Shown: one piece after another, positions 6,516-11,754 of the stretch | Layout: every line of letters starts with the position of its first letter | Position numbering within the stretch: position 1 is the stretch's first letter | Origin: Candidatus Pacearchaeota archaeon | Lineage (GTDB): Archaea > Nanobdellota > Nanobdellia > Pacearchaeales > GW2011-AR1 | Assembly: GCA_002687255.1 (NCBI GenBank) | Contig: NYZR01000035.1 | Coordinates: 1 to 11,754 of the forward strand | Direction: 5' to 3' | Length of the DNA: 11,754 bases | Notes under the pieces: model-generated | What the model was told of the DNA's origin: nothing | The model's database searches: none | The model's input: the letters and a program-made list of their open reading frames with translations, nothing else | Made by a program: the position numbers and the translations under genes

Positions 6516-7514
6516 TCACATCTGAACGCCGCCAACAACCCTTTCCAAATCAACAACACGCTGATCATGCTCTCTAAACCACAGCGCAGCAGACTCGATC
6601 AATCGCAAAGTCTTCGCAGGAGCACTGGGCTCCTGAAAACCAGGAATATAAGAGAGGCCAACAACCTCTGCTTGTAGATGACCTTTCCCTTCACAACTTT
6701 CAACAAGCTTCACTTGCGTTCTTTCATCATCAGCAAAAGTCAAGGAACGAATGGTGGCAAAGGGCTCTTCCAAGTTCACCGATTGATCCATATTATCATA
6801 AGGAAATGCATTAAATGTTTCTGCTTCAATCTCTGGATGGGGAATAACGAAAGCATCTTTTAGATCTACATGAATCTTTCTATCAAGGAGAATTAATGAA
6901 AAAGAATAGTCAACGACAGGAACATCTGGAAGAGCATCAGTCTTCCAAGAATAATGAAGGTTTCCTGACAAATGCAAATCTGTAGGGAAATCACATGCCT
7001 GTTTCCAAATTTGATGTTCTTTTGCAGCAGCCTCAAGCTGAGAACTCAGTGGAACAGAACGATCTTCTTGAAGACTGTCAATAAGATCGCAGCGAAGGGT
7101 GAAAAAAGAAGCAACGTGTTCCCCAATGTTATGTTCATAGGGCAGAAAAATTCCTTGATCTCCCAATGTCATAAATTGTGAAGAAAGATAATCTGTTAGC
7201 AGCAGCCCTTGATTCATACCAAAAAGATTGTCCATGTTAGGATCTAATGTCTTTTCAAAATGTCTATCACCTACCTCATCTTCTTTGAGAACCCACTGCT
7301 TGCCAAGTGTAGGTTTAGAAGGGTGGTAAAGAGGATTATAATCAATCCCCAGTAGAGAGCCTCCTTCTGATGAAGGGGAAAGCACCACAGGAGATCTCAC
7401 TCTTATTTCAGATCGGTGGGCAAAGGCAAGATCTTCTGCCAATGCACGAGCACGAGCAGCATTCCCTTGCACCCTCTCCCCCCGATAAAAACCAAACATA
7501 AAAAAACAACTCAT
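6516..7514 (-). CDS. Protein of unknown function, 332 residues
   Basis: Family not recognised. The protein looks soluble: apart from a short Phe-rich start (MSCFFMFGFYRG) there is no membrane segment. Residues 14-40 are Ala/Arg-rich and probably helical. The middle is rich in aromatic and acidic residues with alternating hydrophobics, for example LHLSGNLHYSW near 182-192 and VVDYSFSLILLDRKIHVDL near 200-218, suggesting a largely beta fold. The C-terminus (about 300-332) is predicted helical. No nucleotide-binding, metal-cluster or catalytic signature is evident. Start ATG 7514 lies about 30 nt from a TATAAAAA-type box (plus-strand 7542-7549) and 23 nt from GTATAC (7535-7540); there is no Shine-Dalgarno. 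It is 43 nt after the PLP enzyme and 67 nt before thioredoxin, with its own promoter, so co-transcription with either is not required. Codon use is mixed compared with the rpo genes. Confidence 0.8.
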   Translation of the reverse strand: MSCFFMFGFYRGERVQGNAARARALAEDLAFAHRSEIRVRSPVVLSPSSEGGSLLGIDYNPLYHPSKPTLGKQWVLKEDEVGDRHFEKTLDPNMDNLFGMNQGLLLTDYLSSQFMTLGDQGIFLPYEHNIGEHVASFFTLRCDLIDSLQEDRSVPLSSQLEAAAKEHQIWKQACDFPTDLHLSGNLHYSWKTDALPDVPVVDYSFSLILLDRKIHVDLKDAFVIPHPEIEAETFNAFPYDNMDQSVNLEEPFATIRSLTFADDERTQVKLVESCEGKGHLQAEVVGLSYIPGFQEPSAPAKTLRLIESAALWFREHDQRVVDLERVVGGVQM

Positions 7515-7533
7515 TCATGAATTAAAAAGATTT

Positions 7534-7549
7534 GTATACTCTATAAAAA
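7534..7549 (-). promoter_or_regulatory. Promoter region of the 332-residue protein
   Basis: Minus strand TTTTTATAGAGTATAC offers two TATA-like hexamers, centred about 31 and 23 nt before ATG 7514. Either would give a leader of only a few bases or none. Confidence 0.5.
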
Positions 7550-7557
7550 GGAAAAAA
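7545..7557 (-). terminator. T-rich terminator of the PLP enzyme gene
   Basis: TTTTTTCCTTTTT on the minus strand begins directly after the TAG stop (7560-7558) and runs into the TATA of the next gene. Confidence 0.5.
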
Positions 7558-8577
7558 CTAATACTTCGTCTTCCCCGTATTCACAATCAGAATCTTCGCA
7601 TCCTTCGGCACCCTATCGGCCATCTGCAGCAACAACGCCAGCCCAGCAATCCCCGACGGCTCACAGTCAATCCCTTGCGATTCCGCAAGCTCCAAAGCCT
7701 GATCCAGAAACTTCTCCTGCAGCGGATACACATTCGACTCCGGCCCACAATAACCAGCAGCCCGATAAAACCCAATCCACTGCTCGTCATAATGCACAAA
7801 CGGCAAATGCGGCGAGAACAGCTTGTCCGCCTTGGACTTAGGATTGTTCGTCGTCGCTCCGATAAAATTGCACTTCCGCAACACCTCCACATCTCCCCGA
7901 AACCTTGGGTCATGCTTCTCAGCATTCACTTCCTTCTTCGCAACATTCAAAATATTCTCATACAAATTCCCCGTCCCAAACGGCACAAACACATACTCCG
8001 CATTCTTGTTAATCACATCATAACTCATCCAGTCATAAAATCGAGTCGTCGGATCCAACGCCTCAGACGAGGTAATATCAAACCCTTCAGGGTTATCCGT
8101 CAACGCCAGAATCTCCTTCCATTCCAGCGCCTGCCGACTCAACTCGGCCTCATACAACTCACACCCCAACTTCTTCAACACCTCTTTCACCGATTCATCC
8201 AAGCTACTATCAACCAGCACCTTCAGATTCGGCAGCCCATACTGTTTCAACATCGTCTGAATCGCAACCGCAGCAGACCCCGAAGAGATAATAGAGAGCT
8301 GCGGCAACTTTCCTTTCACCTTCCCACTTTTCAGAGCCAACAAGAAATCCCGATACGTCACCACCAGCTCCCACGCCATCCGATCCTTGTGCGTCCCCGT
8401 GGGATTCTTACTTTCGTCCTTCAGCCACACATTGGTAAACCCAGGAACCTTGATCCGAACGGTCGGCGTCGACGGCCAGTGTGGCTGCTCCGGAGGAAAC
8501 TCCGGCTTATTCGGATTATTCTCCGACGGCACGACAATCGACTGCAAGATCTGTTCTTCCTTCTTCAACAATACCAT
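7558..8577 (-). CDS. Fold-type II PLP-dependent enzyme, threonine synthase-like
   Basis: 339 residues from ATG 8577. The block LKDESKNPTGTHKDR (about 52-66) is the family's PLP-lysine motif; Lys64 should form the Schiff base. SSGSAAVA (98-105) matches the loop that is usually SSGN(T/A), with Ser in place of the Asn that normally faces the PLP ring oxygen. PFGTGNL (199-205) is in the place of the phosphate-binding glycine loop, and EPSGIAGLALL near 308-318 and the C-terminal VNTGK match threonine synthase and cysteine synthase relatives. At 339 residues it lacks the long N-terminal extension of many threonine synthases. A TTG at 8583 is a frame extension, not the preferred start: TAAAAA (plus-strand 8601-8606) is about 26 nt from ATG 8577, fitting a leaderless message. 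The substrate cannot be read from sequence; threonine synthase, an ammonia-lyase or a beta-replacing enzyme are all possible. It is divergent from the 83-residue gene. Confidence 0.88.
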   Translation of the reverse strand: MVLLKKEEQILQSIVVPSENNPNKPEFPPEQPHWPSTPTVRIKVPGFTNVWLKDESKNPTGTHKDRMAWELVVTYRDFLLALKSGKVKGKLPQLSIISSGSAAVAIQTMLKQYGLPNLKVLVDSSLDESVKEVLKKLGCELYEAELSRQALEWKEILALTDNPEGFDITSSEALDPTTRFYDWMSYDVINKNAEYVFVPFGTGNLYENILNVAKKEVNAEKHDPRFRGDVEVLRKCNFIGATTNNPKSKADKLFSPHLPFVHYDEQWIGFYRAAGYCGPESNVYPLQEKFLDQALELAESQGIDCEPSGIAGLALLLQMADRVPKDAKILIVNTGKTKY

Positions 8578-8600
8578 TCTCAACCAAGCTCACAAAAGAC

Positions 8601-8606
8601 TAAAAA
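8601..8606 (-). promoter_or_regulatory. Putative TATA box of the PLP enzyme
   Basis: Minus strand GGTTTTTAGTC, centred about 26 nt before ATG 8577. It lies back-to-back with the plus-strand box at 8661-8668, so the 112-bp gap 8578-8689 is a divergent promoter region. Confidence 0.45.
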
Positions 8607-8660
8607 CCTTTCCCTACTACAACCCACACCCTCCAACTTTCCAGCCACAAGAACCACATC

Positions 8661-8668
8661 TTTTTATA
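8661..8668 (+). promoter_or_regulatory. TATA box of the 83-residue gene
   Basis: TTTTTATA, centred about 25 nt before ATG 8690, with no Shine-Dalgarno between. It predicts a leaderless message and supports ATG 8690 over upstream in-frame starts. Confidence 0.65.
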
Positions 8669-8689
8669 CTTCATCAAACTAAAACAAAC

Positions 8690-8941
8690 ATGAACACGAA
8701 ATACAAACGACATCAAAAAGTAAAACTCCTCCAAGCCCCAGATCCGGAAGACGTCGAATACCACACCGAAAATCTAGCGAACGAGGAAGCTGCGCAAACC
8801 ACTCCTATCGAAGCAGGCATGCTCGGTGAAATAAACGTCATCCTCCAGAACGGCACCTACCACGTCAAAATCCTCGATGACAAAGGACAAGAACTCGCCT
8901 ACGCCCCTTTCGACGAAGACAGTTTAGAAGCCGCAGACTAA
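8690..8941 (+). CDS. Small acidic protein with an SH3-barrel-like pattern, 83 residues
   Basis: Family not firmly recognised. A basic start (KYKRHQKVKLL) is followed by an acidic, alanine-rich stretch (about 17-37) and then a beta-rich half: GMLGEINVIL, GTYHVKILDDKGQELAYAPF, ending in an acidic helix DEDSLEAAD. The pattern of a strand, a G-x-G-type turn, a YxVxI strand, a D-x-G turn and a last short strand resembles small SH3-like barrels such as the DUF4926 type; this is a resemblance by eye only. There are no membrane segments. The frame stays open upstream to 8387, but that part is antisense to the PLP enzyme, and the TATA at 8661-8668 fixes ATG 8690. Its TAA overlaps the TAG of the convergent 29-residue gene by 4 nt. 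Confidence 0.8.
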   Translation: MNTKYKRHQKVKLLQAPDPEDVEYHTENLANEEAAQTTPIEAGMLGEINVILQNGTYHVKILDDKGQELAYAPFDEDSLEAAD

Positions 8942-9027
8942 TCTACACTGATAGAAATCCGACCCTTCCCTCTCGTAACCTTAGCCTTCTTCCTCTTTCT
9001 CCGGGCCTTCCGCATGCCAGAACGCAT
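8938..9027 (-). CDS. Very basic 29-residue microprotein (candidate)
   Basis: The frame starts MRSGMRKARRKRKKAKV and ends RGKGRISISVD. Thirteen of 29 residues are Arg or Lys, so nucleic-acid binding is plausible. A good TATA-like TTTATTA (plus-strand 9050-9056) is centred 26 nt before ATG 9027, the same spacing as at the other apparently leaderless genes here. Its TAG (8940-8938) interlocks with the TAA of the plus-strand 83-residue gene (4-nt overlap). The gene otherwise fills the gap between the two neighbours. Size and charge recall ribosomal protein eL41, but the tail and composition do not match what I know of eL41, so I do not name it. Such a short frame could arise by chance; the promoter spacing and composition are the main support. 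Confidence 0.5.
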   Translation of the reverse strand: MRSGMRKARRKRKKAKVTRGKGRISISVD

Positions 9028-9049
9028 TATACACCGACGTAAAACTGAG

Positions 9050-9056
9050 TAATAAA
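9050..9056 (-). promoter_or_regulatory. Putative TATA box of the microprotein
   Basis: Minus strand GGTTTATTACTC, centred 26 nt before ATG 9027. It lies about 30 nt from the plus-strand box at 9079-9088, forming a compact divergent promoter. Confidence 0.5.
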
Positions 9057-9078
9057 CCTATCCTTTCAACACATAACA

Positions 9079-9088
9079 TTAAAAATAT
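9079..9088 (+). promoter_or_regulatory. TATA box of the 740-residue gene
   Basis: TTAAAAATAT, centred about 23 nt before ATG 9107 and only about 8 nt before ATG 9092. It therefore favours 9107 as the true leaderless start. Confidence 0.55.
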
Positions 9089-9091
9089 CTC

Positions 9092-11314
9092 ATGGATGCT
9101 TTTAACATGGCAAACACACCAAAACAAGACTATAACTACAAAAGACCAATACATCGACAGTGGCACAAGTTTATCAAACACACACTGAGAAAGGCCCCTC
9201 AGAGAACAAAGGTCCTCTTTCTTCCAGGAAGCAGCGCAGCAGAGTATCACAATGTTTACAAAAGGCACAGCATCCCTCCACGGAATATCATAGGTGTTGA
9301 AAGAAATGCGAAGATAGCAAAAGGTTTGAGGGCACGAGCTGAATTCCCTCTGTGGGAAGGAGACCTCCTAGATTTTGTAAACTCAACAGACCAGGTCTTT
9401 GACGTAGTGAGTCTTGATTTCACAGGACACTTAACAGAGAGGGAGAAGGAGATCATCTCAACAATTGGAAAGAGGGGACTCTTACGGAACCGATCAGCCC
9501 TTTTAACAAACTTTTGTGGACAGAGAGAGGGAGAACATCAAAGAGAGGAGCACAAAGATTTCTTGATGAAACATAGGGGGAGTGAAATTGTCAGAAGACA
9601 TATACGGACAGGACCTGCGGAATTTAGACTAGAGAAAGTAGGCTCGGTAGGAGAATATGAAAATCTTGCACGAAGAATTGAGGATGATCCAGAAAGCGTG
9701 CTCTCCCTTCCAGAAGACCAAGCAGGATATTTATTGTCGGGGGAAAACCTAGAACTGCTCCCCGAGAAGATGGACTTAGAGAAGATGAGAGACTTGGTGA
9801 TGCCCCTGGAAGTATTTGAAGTATTAAACAGGGAGAGGGCAAAAATCAACTGCATGAACTCAGAAATCTTCCGTGACTTCCTAGAAATCTGCCCGGAGAG
9901 GTTCAGAGACACACATTTTTTTTACAGGAATGCTCCAGACGAACCAGATAGTATAAGGATCATCCCATTTAAGGAGGGGCAGGAGACATCAGAGGAAGAG
10001 AAAAAGGACTTTCTCTATAGAGAAGGGCTAGATCTATACTTTCAAGGAACCTTCGAGCATGTATCTTACCAGTTGTTCTCCTGGGTAACGCAGACAACCG
10101 ATCTCGTGAGAAGATACGAACTCAATTCGTATATGCCAAAACAAATTCGCCTAACAAGATATATAAGTGATGACGGAACTCCAATGGACTGCGATTTCTT
10201 CGCAATGGAAACAGAAAGGGGGCAACTTCGAGAAGTAAAAGGGTATAGGGAAAGATTTTTTGAGGAAGGTTCATGGTGGATAGGGAAAGAGATGGCGGAG
10301 AAGATAGAAAGGAAGGATATCTTAGGGGCCATGATGTCTCTCCACGAGAAGGTAAAAGATAGAGATTCTTACAAAAAAGCAGTTGGCAGTGTGATCCTTG
10401 ACCACATACGGAGGTCAGCAAAAATACAGAACAACCTCTGTCAGACCTATGTGCAGTTGGCAGAAGGGGAGATCAAGAGAGAGTTCCTTGGAAATTTTTA
10501 CAAACCCAGATATAAGAAGGAAGAAGTCGCACAAATGCTTTTGGAAGGAAAGTCAGATCAAGAGGTTCATGAAATATTTAGGATAAGGAAGATGGAGCTT
10601 GCAGGAATAAAAGCAGCAATAACAAAAGGTCAATATGAACACTTAAAGGGGGTGGGAGAAGGTGAGGGGGGTGGGGAACCAGAAGAAGAGGAAGAAAGCG
10701 ACACAGGCCCACCAAAGGAAAAGATCTATCAGGCAATCTTGGAGGGAGGAACAACACAAGACATTGCACGAACGTTCGTGATAAGCCCAGGACAAGTTAA
10801 AGGATATAGGGCATTCCTGACGAGACAAAGAGAATCAGACCAAGCAAGGGATGCACGAGAGAAGATAAGAGGAAGAGAAAAAAAAGGTGTTGTAGAATCA
10901 ATAATCGCTTCAGGGAAAGAAGAAGGAGTGCTTTACTTAGGTTCTGATATAGAAAGCATAAACACACACAGAAGATTGTTAGAGCAAGGATTTCAAGTCA
11001 CACACGCAGACACGGCAAATGATTTTCTGAGCCACAGAGAGAACGGGACTCATGGGATCTATATAATAGAAGGGGCAGAGAAGGAGTTCAAGTTAGTTGA
11101 AGACCTCGGGCTTTCCTATGAGGGACCATATAGGATTCCTGCAATCTTATTAGGGGGAAGTAACTCACTCAAGGAGATGCTGAGAGAATTGACCATGACG
11201 GAAGAGAGCCTCGGACTAATTTCAAGGAAGTTCTTCTGTCCAAAGATGAGAAATCACCTAAATGCAAGAAAGCCACTCCAAGAGATGCTCAATGAATCTA
11301 TGCTTTATGTTTAA
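9092..11314 (+). CDS. Large multidomain protein: methyltransferase-like region, possible PD-(D/E)XK motif, two HTH units, receiver-like C-terminus
   Basis: 740 residues counted from ATG 9092; ATG 9107 (Met6) suits the TATA box better. I do not recognise the full-length family. Residues about 39-145 look like a class I SAM methyltransferase fold: VLFLPGSS (41-48), acidic strand end IIGVERN (66-72), WEGDLLDF (88-95) and FDVVSLDFTG (103-112). The last lacks the PP of DNA amino-methyltransferases. Residues 362-383 contain PMDCDFF then QLREVKGY, spaced like a PD-(D/E)XK nuclease core (Asp366 or Asp368, Glu381, Lys383). Residues about 475-512 and 542-578 are two similar helix-turn-helix-like units split by a Gly/Glu linker (520-540). 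Residues about 611-715 show a receiver-like alternation (VLYLGSD, GIYIIEG, IPAILLGGS, SRKFF) without the usual aspartates. There are no membrane segments. A DNA-acting, possibly defence-related role is inference. The 3' end overlaps the convergent cysteine desulfurase by 4 nt. Confidence 0.9.
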   Translation: MDAFNMANTPKQDYNYKRPIHRQWHKFIKHTLRKAPQRTKVLFLPGSSAAEYHNVYKRHSIPPRNIIGVERNAKIAKGLRARAEFPLWEGDLLDFVNSTDQVFDVVSLDFTGHLTEREKEIISTIGKRGLLRNRSALLTNFCGQREGEHQREEHKDFLMKHRGSEIVRRHIRTGPAEFRLEKVGSVGEYENLARRIEDDPESVLSLPEDQAGYLLSGENLELLPEKMDLEKMRDLVMPLEVFEVLNRERAKINCMNSEIFRDFLEICPERFRDTHFFYRNAPDEPDSIRIIPFKEGQETSEEEKKDFLYREGLDLYFQGTFEHVSYQLFSWVTQTTDLVRRYELNSYMPKQIRLTRYISDDGTPMDCDFFAMETERGQLREVKGYRERFFEEGSWWIGKEMAEKIERKDILGAMMSLHEKVKDRDSYKKAVGSVILDHIRRSAKIQNNLCQTYVQLAEGEIKREFLGNFYKPRYKKEEVAQMLLEGKSDQEVHEIFRIRKMELAGIKAAITKGQYEHLKGVGEGEGGGEPEEEEESDTGPPKEKIYQAILEGGTTQDIARTFVISPGQVKGYRAFLTRQRESDQARDAREKIRGREKKGVVESIIASGKEEGVLYLGSDIESINTHRRLLEQGFQVTHADTANDFLSHRENGTHGIYIIEGAEKEFKLVEDLGLSYEGPYRIPAILLGGSNSLKEMLRELTMTEESLGLISRKFFCPKMRNHLNARKPLQEMLNESMLYV

Positions 11315-11754
11315 TAACGAACAGAATCCTTAAGATCGCTTAAGATTTCACGAACCTCCTTCAGAACAAAATCAATATCCTCTCCAGTATGCTCAGCCCC
11401 CAAACTAAACCTAACAACCCCCCCAGCCTCTTTCTCAGAAAGCCCCAACGCCCCCAAAACCCGATCATCCTCTTTCCGACTTGAGCAAGCACTCCCCGTC
11501 CCACACATAACTCCTTTCTCAGACAATCGCATCACCACATCCTCACCATCTCTATCAGCAAAAACAACGGTAGCAATATTCCACAATCTCTCATCACGTG
11601 AACCAACCAACCTCCCGCCAAGACTCTCCAATCCGTCCAACAACTTGTCTCTTAGAAGCTGGACCCTTTCTACATTAATTATTTTCGTTTCCTTCAGAGC
11701 TGCAGCAAATCCAATCGCACCAGCAACATTCTCCGTCCCCGACCGAAGCCCCCG
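11311..11754 (-). CDS. Class I (NifS/IscS-type) cysteine desulfurase, N-terminus beyond window
   Basis: The C-terminal 147 residues are visible, out of about 380-400 expected. The enzyme takes sulfur from cysteine using PLP and passes it on as a persulfide for Fe-S clusters or tRNA thiolation. The visible part opens with RGLRSGTENVAGAIGFA, the block that follows the PLP lysine in this family, so the lysine itself is just outside. The mobile catalytic loop reads GTGSACSS, with the sulfur-accepting Cys and class I character (SufS-type enzymes differ here). VVRFSLGAEHTGEDIDFVL is the typical closing block. The frame is open to the right edge; the apparent TTG start at 11643 is internal. Its TAA (11313-11311) interlocks with the TAA of the plus-strand 740-residue gene. 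Partner scaffold genes are not in view. Confidence 0.95.
   Translation of the reverse strand, partial: RGLRSGTENVAGAIGFAAALKETKIINVERVQLLRDKLLDGLESLGGRLVGSRDERLWNIATVVFADRDGEDVVMRLSEKGVMCGTGSACSSRKEDDRVLGALGLSEKEAGGVVRFSLGAEHTGEDIDFVLKEVREILSDLKDSVRY

Noticed and set aside
8387..8689. Upstream extension of the 83-residue plus-strand protein
   Set aside because: This stretch is antisense to the PLP enzyme and lies upstream of the TATA box at 8661-8668.
8938..9027. Naming the microprotein ribosomal protein eL41
   Set aside because: Size and charge are similar, but the C-terminal RISISVD tail and the residue order do not match eL41 as I know it.
8981..9268. Minus-strand 95-residue frame with hydrophobic stretches
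   Set aside because: It is mostly antisense to the 740-residue gene, in a different frame from the microprotein, with no promoter or ribosome binding site.
9538..10828. Minus-strand frames of 63-124 residues
   Set aside because: They are antisense shadows of the 740-residue gene, rich in Ser, Leu and Pro from its purine-rich coding strand.
1..11754. CRISPR array, insertion sequence or rRNA
   Set aside because: No regularly spaced identical repeats, no transposase motif with terminal inverted repeats, and no rRNA signature were seen.

Overview
The window reads as archaeal chromosome. The left half is an RNA polymerase operon in the archaeal order rpoH-rpoB-rpoA1, with an archaeal subunit H and a single unsplit RpoB. 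The tRNA has an intron in the anticodon loop with a bulge-helix-bulge splice geometry. Most promoters are TATA-like boxes about 23-27 nt from the start codon, which suits leaderless mRNAs. Very tight packing, short unfamiliar proteins and unusual polymerase residues suggest a small-genome (DPANN-type) archaeon, but that placement is inference; no 16S or marker search was possible.

Layout. Positions 1-5661 (minus strand) hold rpoH, rpoB, an unexpected 107-residue glycine-zipper membrane protein gene, and the N-terminal two thirds of rpoA1, which runs off the left edge. Positions 5740-6120 hold an intron-containing tRNA-Lys(UUU), a duplicated fragment of its 3' end and several palindromes. Next on the minus strand come a thioredoxin (6131-6448), a 332-residue protein I do not recognise (6516-7514) and a fold-type II PLP enzyme of the threonine synthase kind (7558-8577). 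A divergent promoter region leads to a plus-strand gene for an 83-residue protein (8690-8941). Its stop codon overlaps that of a convergent 29-residue, very basic microprotein (8938-9027, minus). A 740-residue multidomain protein follows on the plus strand (9092-11314) and ends in a 4-nt overlap with a convergent NifS/IscS-type cysteine desulfurase, whose N-terminus lies beyond the right edge.

How the parts relate. The polymerase genes form one translationally coupled unit with Shine-Dalgarno sequences inside it, whereas the other genes each seem to have their own TATA box directly in front of the start codon. The thioredoxin, PLP enzyme and cysteine desulfurase are housekeeping genes with no evident pathway link. 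The most novel items are the 740-residue protein (Rossmann methyltransferase-like region, possible PD-(D/E)XK motif, two related helix-turn-helix units, degenerate receiver-like C-terminus), the membrane protein inside the polymerase operon, the 29-residue microprotein, and changes at polymerase active-site positions that are normally near invariant.
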